A stretch of 64,000 nt of DNA from Chitinimonas sp. BJYL2 (GTDB lineage: Bacteria > Pseudomonadota > Gammaproteobacteria > Burkholderiales > Chitinimonadaceae). A model generated the notes under the pieces. It had not been told where the DNA came from, ran no database searches, and saw only the letters and a program-made list of their open reading frames with translations. How positions within the stretch are numbered: the stretch's first letter is position 1; each line of letters begins with the position of its first letter. The DNA lies in the NCBI RefSeq assembly GCF_027257935.1, contig NZ_JANZKW010000002.1, forward strand, positions 620,001 to 684,000. The letters are read 5' to 3'. Made by a program: the position numbers and the translations under genes. Positions 29,081 through 38,567 of this stretch are shown one piece after another.

Positions 29081-29404
29081 TCACACCTGCATGTTCATAA
29101 CTTCCTGGTATGCGGACACCAGCTTGTTACGAACCTGCACCATGGTCTGGAAAGACAGGCTCGCTTTTTGGAGCGAGACCATCACGTCTTGCAGGTTGGC
29201 ATTCGGGTCGCCCATTTCGAACGCCTGCTGCTTGGCCTGCGATTCGGATTGCATCTGGCTTACCTGATCCAGTGAGGCCTTGAGTACCGATGCAAAATCG
29301 GCACCCTCCGGCACTACGTCGGCAGCAGACGTACCTTGCGAGGCCGCCTTGGCGGACATCGCCTTCAGTTCGCCCAACAGGTTGTCTATGCCTTGCACGC
29401 TCAT
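29081..29404 (-). CDS. fliE: Flagellar hook-basal body complex protein FliE
   Basis: 107 residues from ATG 29404, which has TTGGAG 6 bases upstream; a start four codons earlier is possible but lacks this site. The end matches FliE: VMVSLQKASLSFQTMVQVRNKLVSAYQEVMNMQV. FliE joins the MS ring to the rod. It is first in the large fli operon, below the sigma-54 promoter at 29457-29474. Confidence 0.96.
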   Translation of the reverse strand: MSVQGIDNLLGELKAMSAKAASQGTSAADVVPEGADFASVLKASLDQVSQMQSESQAKQQAFEMGDPNANLQDVMVSLQKASLSFQTMVQVRNKLVSAYQEVMNMQV

Positions 29405-29456
29405 GATGCACTCCAAATACTGCGTCTGATTGTATGTGGCTCGCTTCCACTATAGC

Positions 29457-29474
29457 AAGCAATCCACAGGCCAA
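29457..29474 (-). promoter_or_regulatory. Sigma-54 promoter of the fliE-fliR operon
   Basis: On the minus strand the site reads TTGGCCTGTGGATTGCTT: the -24 GG and -12 GC are separated by exactly ten bases, and the flanks match TTGGC..TTGCTT of the RpoN consensus. Transcription would start near 29447, about 40 bases before the fliE ATG. The gene ending just upstream (29489) encodes an NtrC-type activator, the expected partner. Confidence 0.85.
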
Positions 29475-29488
29475 GCGCTAACTAGTCT

Positions 29489-30886
29489 TTATTCTTCATG
29501 CCAACCTTCGGCACGGTATTGCTGCAACTTGTAACGCAAAGTGCGTTCGCTCATGCCTAAACGCTCGGCCGCCAACTTCCGTACACCCCCGGCCAGCCTG
29601 AGCGTATCGAGTATGTGCTGACGCTCCAGCAACTTGATATCGGTGATGGCGGATGCCGCTGGCGCAGCATCCCCGGCAGATACCGAGAGCGGGGCGGCAG
29701 ATTTTGCCGCCACCGGCAATTCCTGCCGGCTCTGCACCGGCAAAAACAGATGTTCGGCGTCAATCTCGTCACCCGGCGCAAGAATCAGGGCGCGCTGCAT
29801 CACGTTCTCAAGTTCGCGGATATTCCCTTCCCAGCGATGTGCAGTCAGCGTTGCCGCTGCCGACGCCGATACTGCCGGCACACGGCGCTTCGCGGTTGCT
29901 GCATGTCTGGATAGCATGCTGCGTGCCAGCGGGACAATATCGTCAGCCCGTTCGCGCAAGGCTGGCAGAGCCAGCGGAAATACATTGAGCCGGTAATACA
30001 AATCTTCGCGGAAGCGGCCTTCTGCTACTTCTTTGGGCATGTCACGGTTGGAGGTCGAGAGCACGCGGATATCGATGCCGATCGGCTTCTTGCCGCCCAC
30101 GCGTTCGACTTCCCGCTCCTGCAACACACGCAACAGCTTGGCTTGCAGGCCAAGCGGCATCTCGGAGATTTCGTCGAGCAGCAGAGTACCGCCATCCGCC
30201 TGCTCAAACTTGCCAATGTGTTGCGCGGCCGCACCGGTAAATGCGCCCTTCTCGTGACCGAACAGCGTGGACTCCAGGAGCTGCTCGGGAATGGCGGCAC
30301 AGTTGATGGCCACAAATGGCCCTTTGGCGCGAAATGAATGGCGGTGGATATACCGCGCCATCACCTCCTTACCGGTGCCGCTCTCGCCGGTGATCATCAC
30401 GGCAGCCTCCGATTGTGCAACGCGCTGGGCCATATCCAGCAGGCGCAACATCCCCGGATCCTCCGCAATCACCGACTCATCATCCACCGCCGGCAGCATG
30501 TATTTGGCTACCGTGGCGAGCAACTCATCAGGCTCGAAGGGTTTGGGGAGATAGTGAGCTGCGCCGGCGTGCAGTGCCGCCACGGCTTTCTCGATTACTC
30601 CGTAGGCCGTCATGAGCACGACAGGGATATGCGGGTAGCCAAGCTTGACCCGCTTGAGCAGAGTTTCACCATCCATGGGCTGCATCTGCACATCGGACAA
30701 CACCATGCCGACCTTATGCGCTTCCAGGACAGCCAACCCGGCTTCACCATCTTCGGCGGTGAGGACCTGATACCCAGCGAGTTCTAGCGTATCCGTCAGC
30801 GCCTCGCGCAGGTCGTTATCATCTTCGACAATCAGAAGGGGTAATGCGGGCATAGGCAATCTGCGTGAGTGTTGAAGCCGCTGCAT
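29489..30886 (-). CDS. flrC: Sigma-54-dependent flagellar response regulator, FlrC/FleR type
   Basis: 465 residues from ATG 30886 behind AAGGAG; a second Met at 30853 (MPALPLLIVEDDND) is where most homologues begin. The receiver domain has Asp65 in MVLSDVQM, the Thr in MTAYG and the Lys in YLPKPF. The AAA+ domain has ITGESGTGKE (165-174), GAFTGA (214-219, sigma-54 contact loop) and GGTLLLDEISEM. A Fis-type helix-turn-helix ends the protein (LAAERLGMSERTLRYKLQQY). FlrC/FleR activates class III flagellar promoters when phosphorylated by FlrB/FleS. A 191-base gap separates it from the CheB-like gene. Confidence 0.93.
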   Translation of the reverse strand: MQRLQHSRRLPMPALPLLIVEDDNDLREALTDTLELAGYQVLTAEDGEAGLAVLEAHKVGMVLSDVQMQPMDGETLLKRVKLGYPHIPVVLMTAYGVIEKAVAALHAGAAHYLPKPFEPDELLATVAKYMLPAVDDESVIAEDPGMLRLLDMAQRVAQSEAAVMITGESGTGKEVMARYIHRHSFRAKGPFVAINCAAIPEQLLESTLFGHEKGAFTGAAAQHIGKFEQADGGTLLLDEISEMPLGLQAKLLRVLQEREVERVGGKKPIGIDIRVLSTSNRDMPKEVAEGRFREDLYYRLNVFPLALPALRERADDIVPLARSMLSRHAATAKRRVPAVSASAAATLTAHRWEGNIRELENVMQRALILAPGDEIDAEHLFLPVQSRQELPVAAKSAAPLSVSAGDAAPAASAITDIKLLERQHILDTLRLAGGVRKLAAERLGMSERTLRYKLQQYRAEGWHEE

Positions 30887-31077
30887 GTCGCTCCTTCAAG
30901 CCCTCCAGTGGCATCAGCGCACCGGGACAGGCTGATACAAGCAGAGGGAGTGCAAACAGACAGCGGGTTGATATCTGACTGACAAGTTAGCACGCGGCAT
31001 GCCCGAGTTACGGACTGAACTACGGCGGCGTGCACCACGCGCAAGTCTTGCGGCAATGCTTTACAAGCGCATTGAGC

Positions 31078-31797
31078 TTACACGGGGTCGCCGGCTTTGG
31101 GGAGCGCGCCGCGCAGCATGGCGACCAGCCTCGGGGCGATACTATCCAAAGGCAGGATCTCGTCGGCACCGCCCAACGCAATGGCTTCCTTGGGCATGCC
31201 GAAAACCACACAGCTCGCCTCATCCTGCGCAATGGTATAGGCACCCGCCCGCTTCATTTCCAGCATGCCTGCAGCCCCATCTCGCCCCATGCCGGTCAGG
31301 ATGACGCCCACCACGTTGTGCCGGCCAACGTTGGCAGCAGAACGGAACAGCACATCCACTGAAGGGCGATGGCGATTCACCGGAGCAGCATCGGACAACT
31401 CACACTGGTAGCCGCCCGCGCCCAGACTCAGCAAAAGATGCATGTGTCCCGGCGCGATATAGGCGTGACCCGGCAATACGGGCTCTCCATCTTCCGCCTC
31501 CTTGACGTGCAAGGCGCTGATCGTATCGAGCCGGGCGGCGAAGGTCTTGGTAAACGCAGCGGGCATGTGTTGCGCAATCAGGACAGCAGGCGAGTCGCCA
31601 GGCAGATGCAGCAACAACTGCTTCAAGGCTTCGGTGCCGCCCGTGGAGGCACCGACAATAATCAAGCGCTGCTGCGGCAATCGCGCCGGTCGTGGCGTAA
31701 TGGGCAACACCGCATCTGCCGAATAGCTCGGCGGAATGTCCATTTTGGGCATTGCCGGCATGACTTGGCGGGAAGCGTGCTTCTCGGTTTTGCTCAT
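31078..31797 (-). CDS. Stand-alone CheB-like protein-glutamate methylesterase (no receiver domain)
   Basis: 239 residues. Only the catalytic domain of CheB is present, after a 40-residue unstructured N terminus. The catalytic triad is complete: Ser51 in [11 protein letters not shown], His77 in IAQHMP, Asp173 in [12 protein letters not shown]. The other conserved blocks ([29 protein letters not shown]) are intact. CheB normally demethylates or deamidates chemoreceptors under control of its receiver; here that control is missing. Its start overlaps the upstream phosphatase gene by four bases, and no cheR or receptor gene is in the window. Confidence 0.9.
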   Translation of the reverse strand: MSKTEKHASRQVMPAMPKMDIPPSYSADAVLPITPRPARLPQQRLIIVGASTGGTEALKQLLLHLPGDSPAVLIAQHMPAAFTKTFAARLDTISALHVKEAEDGEPVLPGHAYIAPGHMHLLLSLGAGGYQCELSDAAPVNRHRPSVDVLFRSAANVGRHNVVGVILTGMGRDGAAGMLEMKRAGAYTIAQDEASCVVFGMPKEAIALGGADEILPLDSIAPRLVAMLRGALPKAGDPV

Positions 31798-33482
31798 TGC
31801 ACACGCGCCACATAGGTGGCCTCCACCGCGTTGCCGACGCCCTCGAACACCAGATCACGGACCAGACCGCGAACCACCATCAGCCCCCTGCTCGCCTCAG
31901 CGGGCGGCAGATGACCCGATTGCCACCGCTGCCAGTCGAAACCGGGTCCGGTATCTGCGACACGCACCCGCACAATCACCTCATCAGCGCATTTGCTGGC
32001 ACGCAAACGGATATCAACCCGACCCGACTTCAGACCCTGCAAACGACGGATACGTGCCCGCCGGTAACGGATCATGCCTTCCGGCTCGCTGCGCACACTC
32101 GGGGGCAGCCCCAGCAGGCCATGATCGACCGCATTGGTAACCAGCTCATTCAGGATCACAAACAGATCCGCCTGCACTTTGACGAGCGAGTCGATCTGGC
32201 TCACGAACCCGAGAATATGCGGAACCGTACGCAAGTGCCGCAACTCATCTGCACCCAAGGACAGCTCATACTGCCACTCGGCACTTTCCATCTGCATGGG
32301 CACGTCCGGCCAGCGGGCGGGCGAAGGAGATGGGGTAACGGCAGCGGGATCGATATCGATCAACACCAGCGAGATGTCGTCATGGCGCTCGGCATCGCCG
32401 ACAAACCGGGCCAGCGCATCAATAATGTCCTGACGGGCCGAGACGGCCGACTTTCCGGCACAGGCGGCCAGCAAACGTGCCTCACCAAACGCCTCGCCCG
32501 CAGGATTGCGTGCTTCCAGCAAGCCGTCCGAACACGCCACCAGGCTACAGCGTGACGCAAATGCATAGCGTTCGATTTCCGGTACAAACTCGGTATTGGC
32601 CAAGATGCCCAGCGGCAGGTTATGTGAGGGCCAGGCCATGCGCTCGTCACCATTCTCATCCAGCAAACGCAGCGCCGGAATACCGCCATTCCACACGCCT
32701 ATCGTCCTGCGGGCAAAATCCACGGTTACCACGGCCAGCGCCACGAAACGCCCCAAAGGCAGCACTTCGCGCACCTTGGAGTGCATTTCGACAAGGATGT
32801 CTTCGATGTCGAAGCCTCGTGCCGTCATGGCATAGAACGGCTGCGTCAGCGGCAGCACATTGAGCGCTGCCGTCAAACCGTGACCGATCCCATCTGCCAG
32901 CATCAGGTGCAGCACCCGGCCCGGCGTTCGGGCTGCTGCGATCAGGTCGCCCGATAGGCTTTCCGCAGGGGCGATCCAGGCGTGCAACTGGGTATCCGAC
33001 AGGCGCTCACGGTTGACCAGCTGCTCCATCAGGTGGCGCGCGACCAGCTTCTCTTCTTCTGCCTTGTCGTAATAATCTGCCAGCTTGAGCGCCTGATCCC
33101 GCACCTTGCGATTCAGTTCCAGCGTACGCTCAATCGCGCGAATCTTGGCTTCCAGAATCCGGAAATTGACAGGCTTGATCAGGTAGTCGTCAACACCCAG
33201 CTCCATGGCGTCGGCCAGCTGGGCCACCTCTTCCACCGCGGTGATCAGCACAATCGGAACCCAGTGCTCCCCGGCGATTTCCTTGATCTGCCGACCCGCC
33301 TGCGGACCATCGAGACGCGGCATCAACATGTCCATCAGTACCATGTCGGGCCGATGCTGACGGTAGCTGGCCACAGCGTCGATCCCATCCAGTGCAAGCA
33401 CAAGCTCATGTCCCATGGATTCCACGAATCGCCCGACAACCAGTCGGACCACCTCGGCATCGTCGGCGAGCAGGATCTTCAT
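31794..33482 (-). CDS. Response regulator with SpoIIE/PP2C phosphatase and HATPase kinase domains (HsbR-like)
   Basis: 562 residues, three parts. Receiver 1-120 with Asp51 in [14 protein letters not shown]2C/SpoIIE phosphatase about 170-385 with metal-binding [26 protein letters not shown] and RHDDISLV. RsbW-like ATPase about 410-560 with [26 protein letters not shown] and [10 protein letters not shown]. This architecture matches HsbR of Pseudomonas, which both phosphorylates and dephosphorylates the STAS protein HsbA depending on receiver state (family knowledge). The STAS gene lies just upstream, 18 bases away. Confidence 0.9.
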   Translation of the reverse strand: MKILLADDAEVVRLVVGRFVESMGHELVLALDGIDAVASYRQHRPDMVLMDMLMPRLDGPQAGRQIKEIAGEHWVPIVLITAVEEVAQLADAMELGVDDYLIKPVNFRILEAKIRAIERTLELNRKVRDQALKLADYYDKAEEEKLVARHLMEQLVNRERLSDTQLHAWIAPAESLSGDLIAAARTPGRVLHLMLADGIGHGLTAALNVLPLTQPFYAMTARGFDIEDILVEMHSKVREVLPLGRFVALAVVTVDFARRTIGVWNGGIPALRLLDENGDERMAWPSHNLPLGILANTEFVPEIERYAFASRCSLVACSDGLLEARNPAGEAFGEARLLAACAGKSAVSARQDIIDALARFVGDAERHDDISLVLIDIDPAAVTPSPSPARWPDVPMQMESAEWQYELSLGADELRHLRTVPHILGFVSQIDSLVKVQADLFVILNELVTNAVDHGLLGLPPSVRSEPEGMIRYRRARIRRLQGLKSGRVDIRLRASKCADEVIVRVRVADTGPGFDWQRWQSGHLPPAEASRGLMVVRGLVRDLVFEGVGNAVEATYVARVQ

Positions 33483-33500
33483 GGGGGATGGGTTAACAAC

Positions 33501-33800
33501 CTAGCGGATGGTGAATATCTTCCCGAAACAGGCAATCTCCAGCACCTGCCTTACGGTATCGCGGCAATTGATCAATGCCAGCTGTCTGCCCGCGGCTTTC
33601 TCCTTGAGCAGCAGCAACATACCCAGCGCCGAGCTATCGAGGTAATCCACCTGACCAAAATCGATCAGGATCTCGCGCACCGCTTCGCTGCCGAGCAGCT
33701 CGTCGCAAGCCTGCCGGAAATCCCGGTGTGCGCTGAAGTCGAACTGGCCAGAGAGCAGCAGTCGGCCGGTCTGGCCGTTGATCTCAACGATGGCTGTCAT
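33501..33800 (-). CDS. STAS-domain anti-sigma-factor antagonist (HsbA-like)
   Basis: 99 residues, a bare STAS domain: LLLSGQFDFSAHRDFRQAC, ILIDFGQVDYLDSSALGMLLLLKEKA. The Ser pair in DSSALG (56-57) is the phosphorylation site of the family. In Pseudomonas the equivalent HsbA binds the anti-sigma factor FlgM or a diguanylate cyclase depending on phosphorylation. Adjacent to the REC-PP2C-HATPase gene, so the pair forms a partner-switching module. Confidence 0.9.
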   Translation of the reverse strand: MTAIVEINGQTGRLLLSGQFDFSAHRDFRQACDELLGSEAVREILIDFGQVDYLDSSALGMLLLLKEKAAGRQLALINCRDTVRQVLEIACFGKIFTIR

Positions 33801-33863
33801 GGTACGGATGCTTTCCTGAATTCGATAAGGGAGTGACTACTGCAATGCCTTAACCTTAGGGAG

Positions 33864-35045
33864 CTAGTCACGCGCTGGCAACAGGATCGTGAAAGTCGCC
33901 CCCTCGCCGGGCGCAGAGACCACATCAATCCGGCCGCCATAGGCACTCACCAGATTACGCACAATCGCCAGCCCCAGACCCGTCCCCTCCTTGCGGGTCG
34001 TGAAGAACGGCTCGAAAAGGCGATCCTGCACCGTGGCATCCATACCGCAACCCTCATCTTGCAAAGTAACCTGCCAATCGCCGCCTCTGGCGCTCAACGC
34101 CAGCTTGATCGCATCGCCAGGAGCGGTCGCCTGCAAGGCATTTTCCAGCAAATTGATCAGCGCCCCCGTCAGTTCCTTGCGGCCCGCCGCCACCCAGGCA
34201 GACGCAGGCTCCACTGCCACCACCCAGTGCCGTGTAGATCCCGCGTCCTGAGGTTGCACAGTCTGCAGGGCATCCTCCAGCACCGCCACCAGATCAACCC
34301 GCTCCAGCTCAGCCTGCTGGCCCCGTACAAACTGAAGCATGTTCTTGATCAGCGTTTCCAGATGCCGCAGTCGCGCCAGCGATTTTTCGCCAAACTTGAC
34401 CCGCTCCGCCTCACCGAGGTGCGGCTTGGTCAGGTTGGCGGTATACAACAGCGCTGTTGCCAAGGGCGTACGTAGCTGATGGGCAAGCCCCGCAGCCATT
34501 TCCCCCATCGCCGCAAGGCGCTGATGGTGCTCCAGCTGCTGCCGCAGACGCCAATCCTCACTCACATCGTGAATCAGCATGATGCGCTCACCACTGGCGA
34601 GCTGGCTCTCCGCCAGCGTCAGCCGGCGCACATTCCCATCAGGATGGGCGAGCTGCCACTCCGGGCTTTCCGCAATCGGCGCCAATATGCGCTCAACCAC
34701 CTCGCTCCACACCTGGCCGACCAAGGCCTGGCCAAAGATGGCCACGGCAGCAGGATTGGCGGTAACCACGCGGTTTGCCTGGTCCAGCTCCACAACGCCC
34801 GCCGGCAAAGCAGACAGAAGCGCACCCAGCCTGCTGGACAAAGCCGCCTTTTCCTCGAACTGCTGCCGGAGAGCACCATTGGCCACCGCCAGCTCCCGGG
34901 TCAGCGATGCGACCTTTTGCTCAAGCTCCTGGTAAGACTCGACCAGCTGACGCGATGCCTCGGTAAACAGGGTGAACGCCTGTTCAAGCTCCGCACGATC
35001 CATGGTGCTGGCGGGGCTGGATGTAACACGGTCATTTTCCTGCAC
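33864..35045 (-). CDS. flrB: Flagellar sensor histidine kinase, FlrB/FleS type
   Basis: 393 residues from GTG 35045 with AAGGAAG 7 bases upstream. No membrane helix; an N-terminal coiled coil (about 20-80), a PAS domain (about 72-165), then HisKA and HATPase. The H-box AAGLAHQLRTPLATALLYTANL (His189) is the distinctive FlrB/FleS form. N, G1 and G2 boxes are INLLENALQA, LQDEGCGMD and TRKEGTGLGLAIV. Its likely partner FlrC is encoded about 3 kb downstream, after the Hsb-like and CheB-like genes, instead of next to it. First gene of this minus-strand run. Confidence 0.9.
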   Translation of the reverse strand: MQENDRVTSSPASTMDRAELEQAFTLFTEASRQLVESYQELEQKVASLTRELAVANGALRQQFEEKAALSSRLGALLSALPAGVVELDQANRVVTANPAAVAIFGQALVGQVWSEVVERILAPIAESPEWQLAHPDGNVRRLTLAESQLASGERIMLIHDVSEDWRLRQQLEHHQRLAAMGEMAAGLAHQLRTPLATALLYTANLTKPHLGEAERVKFGEKSLARLRHLETLIKNMLQFVRGQQAELERVDLVAVLEDALQTVQPQDAGSTRHWVVAVEPASAWVAAGRKELTGALINLLENALQATAPGDAIKLALSARGGDWQVTLQDEGCGMDATVQDRLFEPFFTTRKEGTGLGLAIVRNLVSAYGGRIDVVSAPGEGATFTILLPARD

Positions 35046-35126
35046 GACTGGCTTCCTTGTGACGACTACAGGCTTGGTTTATAAAAACATGGCAAGGCTA
35101 ATTCTGGCCCAGATTGCTTGTCTGGC

Positions 35127-35155
35127 TTGAAAACTTGTCTTGCGCGGTGGATAAC
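35127..35155 (+). promoter_or_regulatory. Candidate promoter of the cheV-cheA run
   Basis: TTGAAA at 35127-35132 and GATAAC at 35150-35155, 17 bases apart, in the 270-base gap between the divergent flrB and cheV genes. The same -10 area (GTGGATAA) also partly resembles a sigma-28 element, but its -35 match is poor. It lies about 160 bases before the cheV start. Tentative. Confidence 0.35.
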
Positions 35156-35315
35156 GTAGACAAGACACCGGATACAATGTTTGTGCTTATACAAGGTATG
35201 CGGACATATGCTTGAACTAGAATTCCCAGAAGCAGTCCAGTTGCCTGCCAAGCCAAGTCGGGCTTGGTATCCAGCATACTGAGACTCTCCAACCCCCATT
35301 CGCGGAGCCGCAACC

Positions 35316-36272
35316 GTGTCCGACTTGCTCAAGAAAATCGACGCGCGCACCAAACTCGCGGGCACCAATAAGCTCGAAATCCTGCTGTTCACCCTCGGCG
35401 TGGACCAACGCACGGGCCGCCGCGAGAACTTCGGTATCAACGTGTTCAAGGTGCGCGAAGTCATGCGTACCCCCGAAATCACCCAGGCACCCGAGATGCC
35501 AGAGGCCGTCAAGGGCATGGTCAGCCTGCGTGGCAACCTGATCCCGGTGATTGATCTGGCTACCTATGTGGGTGTGCAGACCGACAGCAAGCCCGAAATC
35601 ATGATCGTGTCCGAATACAACGGCCACACACAGGGTTTTCTGGTTGAGGCAGTCGATACGATTCTGCGGCTGGATTGGTCGCAGATGCGCGTCCCGCCCG
35701 AAATGCTGGTCAACAACCTGCGCGGCCTGGTCACCGCCGTGACCGAGCTTGAAAACGGCAAGCTGGTCATGATGCTCGATGTCGAGAAAGTGCTCGCAGA
35801 GACCAACGACATCGACGACTCGGCCGACTTCAAGGCCATCCAGCCCGCCAGCGACCTGATCGGCAAAACCGTGTTCTACGCCGATGACTCAGCCGTCGCC
35901 CGACGCCAGATCCAGCGCACGCTCGAGGCCCTTGAGCTCAACTATATTGAAGCCATCAACGGCATGCGCGCCTGGACCGAATTGCAGCGCATTGCCGCGC
36001 AAGCCGAAGTAGTGGGCAAGCCGGTACGCGAATTCGTGCACATGATCCTGACCGACGTTGAGATGCCCGAAATGGATGGCTACATGCTGACCAAGTCCAT
36101 CAAGAGTGACCCCCGCTTCACCGGGATCCCCATCCTCATGCATTCCTCGCTCTCCGGCATGTCCAACCAGCGCCTCGGGCAATCTGTCGGTGTCGATGCC
36201 TATGTGGCCAAGTTCGAGCCGCACAAGCTGACCGAGGCTGTCACCACCATGCTGCGCAATGCAACAAAGTAA
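35316..36272 (+). CDS. cheV: Chemotaxis coupling protein CheV (first copy)
   Basis: 318 residues from GTG 35316 (GGAG upstream). CheW-like domain about 15-160 with FGINVFKVREVMRTPEI and MVSLRGNLIPVIDLA, then a receiver from about 185: VFYADDSAVARRQI, phospho-Asp in ILTDVEMPEMDG, Ser in LMHSSLSG and Lys in VAKFEP. CheV couples receptors to CheA and is itself phosphorylated for adaptation. First of a tandem pair. Confidence 0.95.
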   Translation: MSDLLKKIDARTKLAGTNKLEILLFTLGVDQRTGRRENFGINVFKVREVMRTPEITQAPEMPEAVKGMVSLRGNLIPVIDLATYVGVQTDSKPEIMIVSEYNGHTQGFLVEAVDTILRLDWSQMRVPPEMLVNNLRGLVTAVTELENGKLVMMLDVEKVLAETNDIDDSADFKAIQPASDLIGKTVFYADDSAVARRQIQRTLEALELNYIEAINGMRAWTELQRIAAQAEVVGKPVREFVHMILTDVEMPEMDGYMLTKSIKSDPRFTGIPILMHSSLSGMSNQRLGQSVGVDAYVAKFEPHKLTEAVTTMLRNATK

Positions 36273-36295
36273 CCGGCGGCCGATAAGGGGAGACC

Positions 36296-37231
36296 ATGTC
36301 TAACGAGAACGCCACACTGCTCGATAATGTCGACGCTCGTACCAAGCTTGCGGGCTCGAACAAGATGGAAATCCTGCTGTTCTCATTGGGAACACGGGAA
36401 ACGTTCGGTATCAATGTTTTCAAGGTCCGCGAGGTGTCGCAGACCCCGAAAATCACCAAGACACCGAACATGCCGGTCGGCGTCGAAGGTGTCATTTCGC
36501 TGCGCGGCAATATCATCCCGGTGATGTCGCTGGCCAAGTTTGTCTGCCCGAACGAAGAAAAGGGCAGCACCGAAGCCACCATGATCGTCACCGAGTTCTC
36601 CAAGCACACCCAGGGTTTCCTGGTGGACTCGGTAGACCGGATCATCCGCGTGGACTGGAACAAGGTACGTGCACCGGAAACCATGCTGGCGGGCAATCAG
36701 GCTTTGATCACCGCCATCACCGAGCTCGAAGACGGCAAGCTCGTCTCGATACTCGACGTCGAATCCATCCTGTCAAGTGTGTTAGGCGAAACATTCGTCC
36801 CGGAAATCCCCGCGGTAGCCATGGAGCAGGATCGCTTCATGTTCTTCTGCGACGACTCCATCGTGGCACGCAAGGAAATCATCAGCGTGCTGGACAAAGT
36901 CAGCGTCAAGTACCAGCAGGCCAACAACGGCGCTGAGGCTTGGGAAAAGCTGCAGAACATCGCCAACCGCTATCAGCACGAAAAGGAGCCGCTGCGCAGC
37001 TTCCTCAAGCTGATTCTGGTCGATGCTGAAATGCCAGAGATGGACGGCTACGTGCTCACCAAGCACATCAAGTCCGACTCCCGCTTCCAGGGCATACCCG
37101 TCGTCATGCATTCCTCACTGTCTTCCAATGCCAACCGAGCCATGGGAAGTAGCGTGGGAGTTGACGCCTATGTCGCCAAATTCGATCCTCTCGTCCTCGC
37201 AGAGACGATTTCACCCTATCTGCAGGCCTGA
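36296..37231 (+). CDS. cheV: Chemotaxis coupling protein CheV (second copy)
   Basis: 311 residues, 23 bases after the first copy. Same layout: CheW-like domain (FGINVFKVREVSQTPKI, VISLRGNIIPVMSLAKF) and receiver (MFFCDDSIVARKEI, LILVDAEMPEMDG, VMHSSLSS, VAKFDP). It is clearly paralogous to the first copy but differs in the CheW pocket and receiver surface, so the two may serve different receptors. All phosphorylation residues are kept. Confidence 0.95.
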   Translation: MSNENATLLDNVDARTKLAGSNKMEILLFSLGTRETFGINVFKVREVSQTPKITKTPNMPVGVEGVISLRGNIIPVMSLAKFVCPNEEKGSTEATMIVTEFSKHTQGFLVDSVDRIIRVDWNKVRAPETMLAGNQALITAITELEDGKLVSILDVESILSSVLGETFVPEIPAVAMEQDRFMFFCDDSIVARKEIISVLDKVSVKYQQANNGAEAWEKLQNIANRYQHEKEPLRSFLKLILVDAEMPEMDGYVLTKHIKSDSRFQGIPVVMHSSLSSNANRAMGSSVGVDAYVAKFDPLVLAETISPYLQA

Positions 37232-37301
37232 CAACGGCAAACAAGCCCAAACAAAATAGCGACACGCCGCAAACCCGCGGTAACGGTTCTCGGAGCAAGA
37301 C

Positions 37302-37691
37302 ATGACGGATAAAAATCTAAGATTTCTCGTGGTGGACGATTTCTCGACCATGCGCCGCATTGTGCGCAACCTGCTCAAAGAGCTGGGTTTCAGCAATGTG
37401 GAAGAAGCGGAAGACGGTCAGGTTGCCCTGCACAAGCTCAAGTCTTCTGCTTTCGACTTTGTCGTCTCCGACTGGAACATGCCCAATATGACCGGCATCG
37501 AACTGCTCAAGGCGGTTCGCGGCGACCCAACCCTCAAGCATCTCCCCTTCCTGATGATCACGGCCGAGGCCAAGAAAGAAAACATCGTGGAAGCAGCTCA
37601 GGCCGGTGCCAGCGGCTACATCGTCAAGCCGTTCACCGCGGCCACCCTTGACGAAAAGCTCGGCAAAATTTTCCAGTCATTGAACAAGTAA
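37302..37691 (+). CDS. cheY: Chemotaxis response regulator CheY
   Basis: 129 residues, a single receiver domain: [24 protein letters not shown], phospho-Asp in [13 protein letters not shown], Thr in MITAEAKKE, Lys in [11 protein letters not shown]. The phrase [17 protein letters not shown] is the CheY signature. Binds FliM when phosphorylated. GGAG precedes the start. Confidence 0.97.
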   Translation: MTDKNLRFLVVDDFSTMRRIVRNLLKELGFSNVEEAEDGQVALHKLKSSAFDFVVSDWNMPNMTGIELLKAVRGDPTLKHLPFLMITAEAKKENIVEAAQAGASGYIVKPFTAATLDEKLGKIFQSLNK

Positions 37692-37709
37692 CCCAAGCAG
37701 GAGTTCAAC

Positions 37710-38531
37710 GTGAGCGACAAAGCCAACAATAGCGGCGACTCCGACGAACTGCAGGCGTTGTTCGACAGCATCGTGTCGGCAAGCTCAAGCAGTGAACCCG
37801 CACCGGTTGCGGAGCCCGTAGCAGCAGCGCCAGCAGAAACAAGCACCAGCACCGAGTCCAGCGCCAGTGCAGCCCAGCAAGTCCTCGCCAACGCAATGGA
37901 CGCAAGCTCCGACCCGGCACGCTCGATGTTTGCCAGCATTGGCCAGCTGACTCGCAAGATCCACGATGCCCTGCGCGAGCTTGGTTACGACAAATCCATC
38001 GAAAAGGCCGCTGCCGCCATTCCCGATGCGCGTGATCGCTTGTCGTATATCGCCACACTCACCGAGCAGGCGGCGAACCGCACGCTCAACGCCGTGGACG
38101 CCGCCCAGCCGTTGCAGGACAAGATCGAGAGTGAATCCGAAGCCTTGGCACAGCAATGGGACAAACTCTTTGCCAACCAGTTGTCGGTCGAAGAGTTCAA
38201 GCAACTCGCGGCCAAGACCCGCGAGCACCTGAAGTCATCGGCCGGCCACGCACGCGCCACCAATGCGCAACTGCTGGAAATCATGATGGCGCAGGACTTC
38301 CAGGATCTCACGGGTCAGGTGATCAAGAAGATCGTCGAAATGGCCAAAGAAATGGAAGGCGGCCTGCTCGAGTTCCTGGTTCAGTTCTCGCCCGCCGGCG
38401 GTGTGCCACCCAAAGTAGCCGACGTTGACGCCAGCCTGCTGAACGGCCCGGTTTACAACGCGGAAGGCCGTACCGATGTGGTTACCGATCAGAGCCAGGT
38501 CGACGATCTGCTCGCCAGCCTTGGATTCTGA
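37710..38531 (+). CDS. cheZ: CheY-P phosphatase CheZ
   Basis: 273 residues from GTG 37710. An N-terminal Ala/Ser/Glu-rich stretch precedes the long helical hairpin. The active-site segment MAQDFQDLTGQVIKKIVEMAKEME contains the catalytic Gln and Asp. The C-terminal CheY-binding peptide (VDDLLASLGF) is intact. It dephosphorylates CheY-P and lies 18 bases after cheY. Confidence 0.95.
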   Translation: MSDKANNSGDSDELQALFDSIVSASSSSEPAPVAEPVAAAPAETSTSTESSASAAQQVLANAMDASSDPARSMFASIGQLTRKIHDALRELGYDKSIEKAAAAIPDARDRLSYIATLTEQAANRTLNAVDAAQPLQDKIESESEALAQQWDKLFANQLSVEEFKQLAAKTREHLKSSAGHARATNAQLLEIMMAQDFQDLTGQVIKKIVEMAKEMEGGLLEFLVQFSPAGGVPPKVADVDASLLNGPVYNAEGRTDVVTDQSQVDDLLASLGF

Positions 38532-38567
38532 TCACGGATGCACCCTGAAGTCTGAAAGGACGTTGTC

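Noticed and set aside
35046..35315. Sigma-54 promoter for flrB or cheV
   Set aside because: No GG-N10-GC pair with good flanks was found on either strand in this gap.
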